A stretch of DNA of 64,000 nucleotides from DATGKG01 sp963783145 (lineage in GTDB: Bacteria; Desulfobacterota; Binatia; Binatales; Binataceae), in NCBI GenBank assembly GCA_963783145.1, contig CAWAMM010000009.1, positions 248,001 through 312,000 on the forward strand. The letters are read 5' to 3'. The position numbers and the translations under genes are program-made. Shown here one piece after another: positions 1-8,669 of the stretch. How positions within the stretch are numbered: position 1 is the stretch's first letter; each line of letters opens with the position of its first letter. A model generated the notes under the pieces. It saw nothing but the letters and a program-made list of their open reading frames with translations, was not told the DNA's origin and did not search any database.

Positions 1-12
1 GTCCCGCTCCGG

Positions 13-2094
13 TTGCTCCTGGCGGGACGTGGTAAGAAGCGATCCCTATTCCCGCATGGTACAATTCCGACCGCCGTGGTCGACAAGATAATCGTTTTGC
101 GCGAAGGGGGACGCTCCAAGGACCCCAACGACGAGCGCAACTTCCGGATCAAATACGCCGAGGTCCTCAATCCCGCGCAGTATGAGGCCGTAGCCCATCG
201 CGAGGGCCCGCTGCTGGTGGTCGCCGGCGCAGGGTCGGGCAAAACTCGCACGCTGATTTATCGCGTCGCGCGGCTGATCGAGAGCGGCGTCCCTCCCGGC
301 GCGATTTTACTGCTGACCTTCACCCGCCGCGCCTCGCAGGAGATGCTGCATCGCGCCGAGCAACTGGTCGGCGATCGGAGCCGCGCGGTCTCCGGCGGAA
401 CGTTCCATTCATTCGCGAATACGGTGCTGCGCACTTGGGGCGCGCCGCTCGGGCTGAAGCCCAACTTCACCATCCTCGATCGCGCCGACATGGAGGACGT
501 GATCAATCTGCTGCGCAGCCGGATGGGACTCGGATCGCGCGAGCGGCGCTTTCCGAAAAAGGGCACCCTGGCCGAGGCCATCAGCATGGCGCGTAACAAG
601 CGGCGCGTGCTCGACGAGGAAATCGAGCTCGACTTCCCGCATCTGATCGAGCACGTCGAGGAGATCGTCCAGCTCGCGAAAAAATTCGAGGCCTACAAAC
701 GCGAGCGCGGCCTGCTCGACTACGATGACCTGCTCGACAAGCTGGTCGAATTGCTGCAGCAGCACGAAGGGGTCCGCCAACGCCTCTCGGACGCATATCG
801 CTACATCATGATCGATGAGTACCAGGACACCAACGAGGTGCAGGCCGAGATCGTGCGCCTGCTGGCGGCGAATCATCGCAATGTGATGGCGGTGGGCGAC
901 GACGCGCAGTCGATCTATTCATTTCGCGGCGCCAACTTCCGCAACATCCTGGATTTCCCGAAAATTTTCCCGAACGCGCGCATCGTCAAGCTCGAAGAGA
1001 ACTACCGCTCGATCCAGGGCATCCTCGATGTCGCCAATGAAGTGATTTCGCGCGCCGCCGAGAGCTACACCAAGGTGCTGTTTACCAAGCGCCAGGGCGA
1101 GCTGCGCCCGATGCTGGTGCGCGCCGCCGACGAGCACATGCAATCGCGCTTCGTGGCCCAGCGCATCCTCGAGTTGCGCGAGGAAGGCGTCGAGCTGAAT
1201 GAAATCGCGGTGCTCTTTCGATCGAGTTTCCACTCCTTCGATCTGGAACTGGAACTGCAGCGGCGCGATATCCCGTTCATCAAGCGCGGCGGCTTCAAGT
1301 TCATCGAGACCGCGCACGTCAAGGATGTCCTCGCGCATCTGCGCGTGGTGGCGAATCCCACTGATGCGGTTTCATGGCTGCGCGCGCTCACGCTGGTGAA
1401 GGGGGTCGGCAATCGCACGGCAGAGCGCCTCATCGAGCTGCTGATCAACGCGCCGGAGCCGGAGAAGGCGCTGATTGCATCGAGTGCGGTGTCGATCGCG
1501 CGAGGCGAAGGGCCTGATGGCTTCCGTCGTCTCGCGGAGTTGCTCGCATCGATGCGTGGCGAGGCGAAACGACCGGCCGACCAGGTTGCCGCGACGATCG
1601 CCTACTACCTGCCCATCATGCGCGAGGCCTATCCCGATGATTTTCCCAAACGCGAGCGCGACCTCGAGCATTTCCAGAACATCACCGAGCGCTATCGCAG
1701 TTTGCAGTCGATGCTTTCCGATATGGCGCTGGAGCCGCCCAACGATTCGCTCGGCGGCGTGCTCGCGACCGACACCGAAGACGAACTGCTGACGCTCAGC
1801 ACGATCCACTCCGCCAAGGGCCTCGAATGGAAAGTGGTGTTCCTGATTTGGGCGGCCGATGGCCGCTTCCCCGGTCCCCAGAGCATGGATCCCGAGGACC
1901 TCGAAGAGGAGCGGCGCCTGATGTACGTCGCGACCACCCGAGCCAAGGACGAGCTGTACCTGTCGTATCCGATTTACATGTTCGATCGCGCGATGGGCTA
2001 CACGATGGGCCGCGTGTCGCGCTTCCTCGAAGATATGGCGCCGGAGATTCTGCCCACCGCGATGCTCCAGGAGAGCGAGGACAACCCCGCCTGA
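13..2094 (+). CDS. UvrD/Rep-family ATP-dependent DNA helicase
   Basis: This is a superfamily 1A 3'-5' helicase of the UvrD/PcrA/Rep type, expected to unwind DNA in repair or at stalled forks. All the family motifs are visible: the Q-motif NPAQ, Walker A GAGSGKT (72-78 from the TTG at 13), motif II DEYQDT (268-273), motif III VGDDAQSIYSFRGA, motif IV ENYRS, motif V TIHSAKGLEW and motif VI YVATTRAKDELYL. At 693 codons it is of normal size for the family. The start is uncertain: the frame is open to the left edge, and TTG 13 and GTG 76 are both possible, so a few residues could lie outside the window. Which paralogue (UvrD, PcrA or Rep) cannot be told by eye. Confidence 0.93.
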   Translation: MLLAGRGKKRSLFPHGTIPTAVVDKIIVLREGGRSKDPNDERNFRIKYAEVLNPAQYEAVAHREGPLLVVAGAGSGKTRTLIYRVARLIESGVPPGAILLLTFTRRASQEMLHRAEQLVGDRSRAVSGGTFHSFANTVLRTWGAPLGLKPNFTILDRADMEDVINLLRSRMGLGSRERRFPKKGTLAEAISMARNKRRVLDEEIELDFPHLIEHVEEIVQLAKKFEAYKRERGLLDYDDLLDKLVELLQQHEGVRQRLSDAYRYIMIDEYQDTNEVQAEIVRLLAANHRNVMAVGDDAQSIYSFRGANFRNILDFPKIFPNARIVKLEENYRSIQGILDVANEVISRAAESYTKVLFTKRQGELRPMLVRAADEHMQSRFVAQRILELREEGVELNEIAVLFRSSFHSFDLELELQRRDIPFIKRGGFKFIETAHVKDVLAHLRVVANPTDAVSWLRALTLVKGVGNRTAERLIELLINAPEPEKALIASSAVSIARGEGPDGFRRLAELLASMRGEAKRPADQVAATIAYYLPIMREAYPDDFPKRERDLEHFQNITERYRSLQSMLSDMALEPPNDSLGGVLATDTEDELLTLSTIHSAKGLEWKVVFLIWAADGRFPGPQSMDPEDLEEERRLMYVATTRAKDELYLSYPIYMFDRAMGYTMGRVSRFLEDMAPEILPTAMLQESEDNPA

Positions 2095-2564
2095 TGCTGC
2101 GTCGCGCACCTCTCGTTATCGTCGCGTGGATCGTGTTGGCGCTGATGCCGGTCTTGGCCGCATGCGACCCGACGTCGCAGGTCACCATCGTTTCGGCAGA
2201 CCATACTGTCCGCGGGGTAGTCAAAGTGGAAATCGCCGCCACGCCCGATACGCGCGAGCTGGGGTTGATGTATCGCAATCACCTCGATGACAACGCGGGA
2301 ATGCTATTCATTTTTCCAAGCCCCAATACCGCGCAGTTCTGGATGAAGAACACCGTCATCCCGCTCGATATGTTTTTCGCAGATTCAAATCGCAAAGTGC
2401 TCGGCATCGTCGCCAATGCGCAACCATACTCGGAGGCGCTGCTGGGCGGCTTCAACGGCACGCTCTATGTCCTCGAGGTGAACGCCGGATATGCCGCCAA
2501 GCATGACATCATGGTGGGCGACAGCCTCGAATTTAAGGGTTTCGATCCCCATACCGTTCGTTGA
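2094..2564 (+). CDS. DUF192 family lipoprotein
   Basis: A 156-residue protein of the DUF192 family, whose function is not established. The N-terminus is a lipoprotein signal: MLRR, a hydrophobic run, then the lipobox LAAC with Cys24 as the predicted lipidation site, so it should be anchored in the envelope. The DUF192 core follows, with RELGLMYRNHL, the strongly conserved FWMKNT and IPLDMFF, and a C-terminal VLEVNAG segment. The ATG at 2094 overlaps the helicase stop codon by one base, which suggests translational coupling although the two functions look unrelated. Confidence 0.85.
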   Translation: MLRRAPLVIVAWIVLALMPVLAACDPTSQVTIVSADHTVRGVVKVEIAATPDTRELGLMYRNHLDDNAGMLFIFPSPNTAQFWMKNTVIPLDMFFADSNRKVLGIVANAQPYSEALLGGFNGTLYVLEVNAGYAAKHDIMVGDSLEFKGFDPHTVR

Positions 2565-2694
2565 AGCGGCGTGGTTTACTGATTGTCGCGTGGCTTTAAC
2601 GCGCGGCTCGGTTGCGATATCTATTTGCGTGGCGCGCCATGAACGCTTGACTTAAGCGAGCCGGCGCGACCTCTTCCGCCCGAAAATTTGGAGC

Positions 2695-4230
2695 ATGGGT
2701 CTTAAAGAAAACATCGACAGGATGCAGGAAATGTCGCGCCTCGCCGAATTTGGCGGCGGCGCGGAACGCCTCGAGAAACAGCGCAAAGCCGGGCGCATGA
2801 CGGCCCGCGAGAGGATCGATTTCCTGCTCGATCGCGGCTCGTTCATCGAGCTCGACAAGTTCAAAACGCATCGCATCACCGATTTCGACATGGCGAGCAA
2901 GAAGATTCCCGGCGACGGCGTGGTGACCGGCTTCGGCACCATCGACGGGCGTCAGGTCTGCGTCTTCTCGCATGATTTCACCGTCTTCGGCGGCAGCCTG
3001 TCGGGCGCCTTCGCGGAGAAAGTTTGCAAGGTGATGGACCTCGCGATGAAGGTCGGATGCCCCTTCATCGGCATCAACGACGGCAGCGGCGCGCGCATCC
3101 AGGAAGGCGTCGTTTCGCTCGCCGGTTACGCGGACATTTTCCTGCGCAACGTGATGTCGTCGGGCGTGATTCCTCAAATTTCCGCGATCATGGGTCCCTG
3201 CGCGGGCGGCGCGGTGTATTCGCCGGCGATGACCGATTTCATCATCATGGTGCGCGAGAGCTCCTATATGTTCATTACCGGCCCCGAAGTCATCCGCGCG
3301 ACCACCCATGAGGAAGTCTCGATGCAAGAGCTCGGCGGCGCGGATACTCATTCGCAGCGCTCCGGCGTGTGTCATCTGGAAGCGGACGATGATCAAGGCG
3401 CGCTGATGATGATTCGGGAGATGCTCTCCTTCATGCCGTCGAACAATGCCGAGGATCCGCCGTTTCGCGCGAGCAAGGATGATCCCGAGCGGCGCGATGC
3501 AGAACTCGACACGATGGTGCCGGAGAATCCCAACAAGCCGTACGACATGGTCGAGCTGATTCGGCGCGTCGTCGACGATGGACACTTTCTGGAGATTCAA
3601 AAAGACTGGGCCGCCAACATCCTGATCGGCTTCGCGCGCATCGGCGGATACTCGGTTGGTATCGTGGCGAACCAGCCGGCCAATCTCGCCGGATGCCTCG
3701 ACATCGATGCGTCGGTGAAGGCGGCGCGCTTCGTGCGCTTTTGCGATTGCTTCAACATCCCGCTCGTCACCTTCGTCGATGTGCCGGGATTTCTGCCCGG
3801 CACCTCGCAGGAATTCCAGGGCATCATACGGCATGGCGCGAAGCTGCTGTTTGCCTTCTGCGAGGCGACGGTGCCCAAGGTCACGGTCATCACGCGCAAA
3901 GCCTACGGCGGCGCCTACGACGTGATGTCCTCGAAGCACATTCGCGGCGATTTCAATTTCGCCTACCCCGCCGCCGAAATCGCAGTCATGGGACCGGAGC
4001 AGGCGATCAACATTCTGTATCGCGGCGAGCGCACCGCGGCGGAACGTTCCGCGCTCACCGACGACTATCGGAAGACCTTCGCCAATCCGTTCAAAGCGGC
4101 GGAGCTTGGGTATGTCGATGAGGTGATCATGCCGCGCGACACTCGCCCGCGCGTTATCGCGGCGCTGAAAGCGCTCGAAAACAAAGTGGATAAAAATCCG
4201 CCCAAGAAGCATGGCAACATCCCCCTCTAA
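2695..4230 (+). CDS. pccB: Acyl-CoA (propionyl-CoA) carboxylase, carboxyltransferase (beta) subunit
   Basis: Biotin-dependent carboxyltransferase of 511 residues that moves the carboxyl group from carboxybiotin to an acyl-CoA, most likely propionyl-CoA. It has the tandem crotonase-type carboxyltransferase domains: RMTARERIDFLLD near the N-terminus, GGSLSG, GSGARIQEGV, the acyl-CoA oxyanion region MGPCAGGAVYSPA, and the C-terminal GFLPG, KAYGGAYDVM and AAEIAVMGPEQA. The biotin carboxylase and biotin carrier genes follow directly, and a methylmalonyl-CoA mutase subunit comes next, which favours propionyl-CoA as substrate. Acetyl-CoA or a longer acyl-CoA cannot be excluded from sequence alone. 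It could also act as the carboxyltransferase of a decarboxylase, but a biotin carboxylase next door argues for the carboxylase direction. Confidence 0.92.
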   Translation: MGLKENIDRMQEMSRLAEFGGGAERLEKQRKAGRMTARERIDFLLDRGSFIELDKFKTHRITDFDMASKKIPGDGVVTGFGTIDGRQVCVFSHDFTVFGGSLSGAFAEKVCKVMDLAMKVGCPFIGINDGSGARIQEGVVSLAGYADIFLRNVMSSGVIPQISAIMGPCAGGAVYSPAMTDFIIMVRESSYMFITGPEVIRATTHEEVSMQELGGADTHSQRSGVCHLEADDDQGALMMIREMLSFMPSNNAEDPPFRASKDDPERRDAELDTMVPENPNKPYDMVELIRRVVDDGHFLEIQKDWAANILIGFARIGGYSVGIVANQPANLAGCLDIDASVKAARFVRFCDCFNIPLVTFVDVPGFLPGTSQEFQGIIRHGAKLLFAFCEATVPKVTVITRKAYGGAYDVMSSKHIRGDFNFAYPAAEIAVMGPEQAINILYRGERTAAERSALTDDYRKTFANPFKAAELGYVDEVIMPRDTRPRVIAALKALENKVDKNPPKKHGNIPL

Positions 4231-4237
4231 GCGAGAC

Positions 4238-5749
4238 ATGTTTAAACGAATATTGATTGCCAACCGCGGAGAAATCGCGGTCCGAGTCATTCGCGCATGC
4301 CGCGAGCTCGGTATTGAATCGGTCGCGGTTTATTCCGAGGCCGATCGCGCCGCACTGCATGTCCGCGAGGCGGATTATGCGGTACTGGTCGGTCCCGCTC
4401 CTGCGGCTGAGAGTTATCTGCAAACCGAAAAGATTCTCGCTGCCGCGAAGCAAACCGGCGCCGATGCGATCCATCCCGGCTATGGTTTCTTTTCCGAGAA
4501 CGCGGGCTTTGCGCGCGCGGTTGAGAAAGCCGGCATCACGTTCATCGGGCCGCCGGCGGACGCGATCGTCGCGATGGGCGATAAAGTCGAATCGCGCAAG
4601 CTGATGACCGCGGCCGGCGTCCCGGTCGTTCCCGGCTCCCCCGATACGCTGGAAACCGAAGAACAGGTTCGCGAGATCGCCGAAAGGATCGGCTATCCGA
4701 TCATGGTGAAAGCCGCGGCGGGCGGTGGCGGCAAGGGTCTGCGTCTGGTCGAGGATGGCAAAAATCTCGCCGCAATTGTGCGCACCGTCGCGAGCGAGGC
4801 GAAATCGTCTTTCGGCGATGGCCGCTTCTATGTCGAGAAGTTCGTGCGCAAGCCGCGCCATATCGAGGTGCAGGTCTTCGCCGACAAGGCCGGCAATACC
4901 GTTCACATGTTCGAACGCGAATGCTCGATTCAGCGCCGCCATCAGAAGGTGGTCGAGGAATCGCCATCGCCATTCGTCACGCCCGAGATGCGCGCGAAGA
5001 TGGGCGAGGTCGCGGTGCGCGCCGCGAAGGCGGTGAACTACGTCGGCGCGGGCACCATCGAGTTCCTGGCGGACGCTGACCGCAATTTTTACTTCCTCGA
5101 AATGAACACACGCATCCAGGTCGAGCATCCCGTGACGGAAATGGTGACCGGCCTCGATCTGGTTCGATTGCAGATCGAAGTCGCGGCCGGTGCGAAGCTG
5201 CCGTTCAAGCAATCCGACTTAAAGCAAAATGGATGGGCGGTCGAATGCCGCATCTATGCCGAAGATCCCGCGGCGAATTTCGTTCCCGCGCCCGGGAAAA
5301 TCGAGACGCTAAAGTTTCCCGAGGGCCCCGGCGTTCGCAATGACGCGGGCATCTACGCCGGCGCCGAGGTCACGATGTTCTACGATCCGATGATCTCGAA
5401 GCTCGCTGTGTGGGGATCGAGCCGGATGCAGGCGATCGAGCGGATGCGACGCGCGCTGGCGGAATTTCAAATCGCGGGCGAGCTGACCACCAACCTCGAC
5501 TTCCATCGCTGGATAATGACCCATCCGCGATTCCTCGCGGGCGATTTCGACACCAACTTCATCAACCAGGAATGGCACCCCGAGGCTGCCGCGGCGACCG
5601 AAGATCCAGAGCGCCTCGCCGCGATATTGCTGGCGGCGCACGCCGCGCAAACCCAACAGAATCACGCCAACGGGCAGCCGGCCTCGACGGCTCAAGGCCC
5701 GCGTGTGTCGCCCTGGAAGACACGCGGTCGTCTCGAGGTGCTGAGGTAA
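4238..5749 (+). CDS. Biotin carboxylase subunit of acyl-CoA carboxylase
   Basis: ATP-grasp biotin carboxylase of 503 residues that carboxylates the biotin on the carrier protein using ATP and bicarbonate. Visible motifs are the start MFKRILIANRGEIA, the glycine-rich ATP loop AAAGGGGKGLR, ERECSIQRRHQKVVEE and the catalytic-loop segment EMNTRIQVEHPVTEM. The start at 4238 gives the family's canonical N-terminus; an ATG at 4211 would add nine residues and overlap the upstream gene. The length is that of a stand-alone biotin carboxylase. The C-terminal carrier domain found in fused alpha subunits is missing here and is supplied by the next gene, so the alpha subunit is split. Confidence 0.93.
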   Translation: MFKRILIANRGEIAVRVIRACRELGIESVAVYSEADRAALHVREADYAVLVGPAPAAESYLQTEKILAAAKQTGADAIHPGYGFFSENAGFARAVEKAGITFIGPPADAIVAMGDKVESRKLMTAAGVPVVPGSPDTLETEEQVREIAERIGYPIMVKAAAGGGGKGLRLVEDGKNLAAIVRTVASEAKSSFGDGRFYVEKFVRKPRHIEVQVFADKAGNTVHMFERECSIQRRHQKVVEESPSPFVTPEMRAKMGEVAVRAAKAVNYVGAGTIEFLADADRNFYFLEMNTRIQVEHPVTEMVTGLDLVRLQIEVAAGAKLPFKQSDLKQNGWAVECRIYAEDPAANFVPAPGKIETLKFPEGPGVRNDAGIYAGAEVTMFYDPMISKLAVWGSSRMQAIERMRRALAEFQIAGELTTNLDFHRWIMTHPRFLAGDFDTNFINQEWHPEAAAATEDPERLAAILLAAHAAQTQQNHANGQPASTAQGPRVSPWKTRGRLEVLR

Positions 5750-5756
5750 GCAATCA

Positions 5757-6266
5757 GTGGCAACGCAATATCACGCAACAATCGACGGCATCGAACATGA
5801 GCTTGCGATTGAGGAGCTCGGGGATGCCGGAGCCTTCGAAATCAATCTCGGCGGCAAGAAGATCAACGCCGATCTGCGACAAGCCGGTCCCACCTCATTT
5901 TCGATCGTGGTCGGCACGCGCTCGTTCGATCTTGATGTAATCCGTCAAGGCGAGGAGTTCGTGATTTCCTCGCGCGCGGGCATGACTCGGTTGACGCTCG
6001 AAGATGCGCGTCGGCGTGCGATGCGTTCGCGCGGCGCGCGCGAAGTGAGCGGCAAGGTCCAGATGCGCGCGATGATGCCGGGCCGCGTGCTTTCGGTTGC
6101 AGTCAAGGCTGGCGACCAGGTGGAGGCGCAACAAGGCGTGCTGGTGATCGAAGCGATGAAAATGGAGAACGAGCTAAAATCGCCCAAGGCGGGCAAAGTC
6201 GTCGAAGTTAAGGTTACCGCCGGTCAGACCGTCGAAAAAGGCGAATTACTGATCGTGATCGAGTAA
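5757..6266 (+). CDS. Biotin carboxyl carrier protein of the acyl-CoA carboxylase
   Basis: A 169-residue protein whose last 70 residues are a biotinyl domain with the modification motif EAMKMEN (132-138), biotin being expected on Lys135. The N-terminal half (HATIDGIEHELAIEE and following) is a beta-rich segment like the linker domain that joins carrier and carboxylase in fused propionyl-CoA carboxylase alpha chains. The start is GTG 5757, seven bases after the biotin carboxylase stop codon. With its two upstream neighbours it makes a three-gene acyl-CoA carboxylase. Confidence 0.9.
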   Translation: MATQYHATIDGIEHELAIEELGDAGAFEINLGGKKINADLRQAGPTSFSIVVGTRSFDLDVIRQGEEFVISSRAGMTRLTLEDARRRAMRSRGAREVSGKVQMRAMMPGRVLSVAVKAGDQVEAQQGVLVIEAMKMENELKSPKAGKVVEVKVTAGQTVEKGELLIVIE

Positions 6267-6290
6267 GATTCTGCCGAGGACTTGGCATCG

Positions 6291-7988
6291 ATGTCCCAGC
6301 AAAATTCATCTACGGATTCGAAAAATAGTTCCGACCTCGAAACCGCACGCAAGAATTGGGAAGAGAAGAAGCTCAACCCATCCCTCAAGCGCGGCAAGGA
6401 ACGGCGCGAGAAATTCGAAACCAGTTCCGGCATCGAAATCAAGCGCGCCTATGATCCATCGGATCTTGCGGGCTTCGATTACGTCCGCGATCTCGGTTTC
6501 CCCGGCGAGTACCCGTTCACCCGCGGCGTCCAGCCCACAATGTATCGCGGACGCCATTGGACGATGCGCCAGTACGCCGGATTCGGCACCGCCGAGGAAT
6601 CCAACAAGCGTTATCGCTACCTCTTCGAGCAGGGCCAGACCGGGCTTTCGGTCGCCTTCGATTTGCCGACCCAGATGGGGCGCGATGCGGACCATGAGCT
6701 CGCCCATGGCGAAGTCGGCCGCGTCGGAGTGTCGATCGGATCGCTGGCCGATATGGAGACGCTGCTCGACGGCCTACCGCTGGACAAGATTTCCACCTCG
6801 ATGACGATCAATGCGACCGCCTCGATCCTGCTGTCGCTCTACCTGGTCGCGTCGGAGCGGCGCGGCGTCAAATGGGATCAGGTGAACGGCACCATCCAGA
6901 ACGACATCCTGAAGGAATACGTCGCGCGCGGAACCTACATCTATCCGCCGCGCGGCTCGATGCGCATCATCACCGATATTTTCGCCTTCGCATCGAAGGA
7001 AGTTCCCAACTGGAACACCATTTCGATTTCCGGCTACCACATCCGCGAGGCCGGCTCGACCGCCGCGCAGGAACTCGCGTTCACCATCGCGGATGGGATC
7101 GCGTATGTGGAGGCCGCGGTCAAGGCGGGCCTCGCGATCGACTCGTTCGCCAGCCGGCTGTCGTTCTTCTTCAACGTACACAACAATTTCTTCGAAGAAG
7201 TCGCGAAGTTTCGCGCCGCGCGCAAGCTGTGGGCGCGCATCATGAAGGAACGCTTCAAAGCGAAGGACGAGCGCTCGATGATGATGCGGTTTCATGCGCA
7301 GACCGCGGGTTCGACGCTTACCGCGCAGCAGGTCGACAACAATGTCGTGCGGGTGACCTTGCAGGCGCTCGCCGCGGTGCTCGGTGGCGCGCAGTCGCTG
7401 CATACCAACAGCAAGGATGAGGCGCTCGCGTTGCCGACGGAGTCCTCGGTGCTGCTTGCGCTACGCACGCAGCAACTCATCGCGAATGAATCGGGCGTCG
7501 CGGACACCGTCGATCCGCTCGCCGGCTCCTACTACCTCGAAACTTTGACCCGTCAGCTCGAAACGAAGGCGCAGGAGTATCTTTCGAAGATCGACGACTT
7601 CGGCGGCGCGGTCGCGGCGATCGAACGCGGCTACATGCAGCGCGAGATTCAGAATGCCGCGTTCCTCTATCAGCGCGAAATCGAGACGAAGGACCGCATC
7701 ATCGTCGGCGTCAATCAGTTCACCCAGGGCGGTGCGCCTCCGGGCGAAACCCTCAAAGTGAATCCCGATCTGGAACAGAAGCAGCAAGCCAAGCTGGCGA
7801 AGGTGCGCGCCGAGCGCAATGCCGATGCCGCCAATGCCGCGCTGGCGAAAGTCGAAGCGACCGCGCGCGACGACGCCAACCTGATGCCGACTATCATCGA
7901 TGCGGTGCGCGCGTGGTGCACGCTCGGCGAGATCTCGGACGCGATGCGTCGCGTATTCGGTGAATATCAGCCGGTAAATGTGGTGTAG
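6291..7988 (+). CDS. Methylmalonyl-CoA mutase large (catalytic) subunit
   Basis: A 565-residue catalytic TIM-barrel subunit of the methylmalonyl-CoA mutase family, which interconverts methylmalonyl-CoA and succinyl-CoA with adenosylcobalamin. Family landmarks are RDLGFPGEYPFTRGV, RQYAGFGTAEESN, GLSVAFDLPTQMG, GTIQNDILKEYVARGTYIYPP and SISGYHIREAG. Tyr95 in RQYAGF and the arginine in GSMRII match residues that in known mutases favour methylmalonyl-CoA; isobutyryl-CoA mutases differ there. I take ATG 6291 because GAGGA lies 10 bases before it; a TTG at 6282 is too close to that site. The protein ends without a B12-binding domain, so a separate small subunit is required, and none is found in this window. 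Confidence 0.9.
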   Translation: MSQQNSSTDSKNSSDLETARKNWEEKKLNPSLKRGKERREKFETSSGIEIKRAYDPSDLAGFDYVRDLGFPGEYPFTRGVQPTMYRGRHWTMRQYAGFGTAEESNKRYRYLFEQGQTGLSVAFDLPTQMGRDADHELAHGEVGRVGVSIGSLADMETLLDGLPLDKISTSMTINATASILLSLYLVASERRGVKWDQVNGTIQNDILKEYVARGTYIYPPRGSMRIITDIFAFASKEVPNWNTISISGYHIREAGSTAAQELAFTIADGIAYVEAAVKAGLAIDSFASRLSFFFNVHNNFFEEVAKFRAARKLWARIMKERFKAKDERSMMMRFHAQTAGSTLTAQQVDNNVVRVTLQALAAVLGGAQSLHTNSKDEALALPTESSVLLALRTQQLIANESGVADTVDPLAGSYYLETLTRQLETKAQEYLSKIDDFGGAVAAIERGYMQREIQNAAFLYQREIETKDRIIVGVNQFTQGGAPPGETLKVNPDLEQKQQAKLAKVRAERNADAANAALAKVEATARDDANLMPTIIDAVRAWCTLGEISDAMRRVFGEYQPVNVV

Positions 7989-8070
7989 CGGGCCGCGCAT
8001 AGCGCAGGCGTCTCGATTCCTATAAAAATTTTCCATTCGACTTGCGCGCGACGGAGTGAACTAGCGAACG

Positions 8071-8631
8071 ATGGGTCCGCTGCCGAAAGGGGTTTTCCTA
8101 ACCAAGGGCGTAGGGCGTCATCGCGAGCGACTGAGTGCATTCGAACTCGCGTTGCGCTCGGCCAACATCGCTGTCTACAACCTGGTGCGGGTCAAATCGA
8201 TTTTCCCGCCCAACTGCAAATTGCTCTCGCAGCAGGAAGGTCTCAAATTTCTTTCGCCCGGTCAGATCGTCTTCACGGTGATGAGCGATAACGCAACCAA
8301 CGAGCCGCATCGACTGGTGGCGTCTTCGATTGGCGTCGCGATTCCAGCCAACCCGGCGACTTACGGCTATCTATCGGAGCACCACAGCTTCGGTGAGACC
8401 GACCAGAAGGCCGGCGATTATGCCGAGGACCTCGCGGCGTCGATGCTGGGGACCATCCTCGGGATCGACTTCGATCCCAACACCAGCTACGACGAGCGCA
8501 AGGACATCTGGCGCATGTCGGACAAAATCGTGACCACGCGCAACGTCACGCAATCGGCCATCGGCGATCGCGACGGACTCTGGACCTCGGTGGTTGCGGC
8601 GGCGGTGTTTGTTGACTGGCCGGATAGGTAG
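8071..8631 (+). CDS. pdaD: Pyruvoyl-dependent arginine decarboxylase
   Basis: A 186-residue protein of the PdaD/PvlArgDC family, which decarboxylates arginine to agmatine for polyamine synthesis. The proenzyme cleaves itself between two serines, and the second becomes the pyruvoyl group; here the pair is Ser85-Ser86 in the segment VASSIGVA. Other landmarks are GVGRHRERLSAFE near the N-terminus, VKSIFPPNCK, and GYLSEHHSFGET after the cleavage site. It is slightly longer than the archaeal enzyme. No other polyamine gene is adjacent. A selenoprotein gene begins 38 bases downstream on the same strand. Confidence 0.92.
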   Translation: MGPLPKGVFLTKGVGRHRERLSAFELALRSANIAVYNLVRVKSIFPPNCKLLSQQEGLKFLSPGQIVFTVMSDNATNEPHRLVASSIGVAIPANPATYGYLSEHHSFGETDQKAGDYAEDLAASMLGTILGIDFDPNTSYDERKDIWRMSDKIVTTRNVTQSAIGDRDGLWTSVVAAAVFVDWPDR

Positions 8632-8669
8632 GAATTGAGTCGCGCCTTGCGGCGGACTACGCTTATCTC

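Noticed and set aside
2596..4290. Long minus-strand frame of 564 codons opposite the carboxyltransferase gene
   Set aside because: It is the antisense shadow of pccB in G+C-rich sequence: rich in His, Arg and Asp runs with no recognisable domain.
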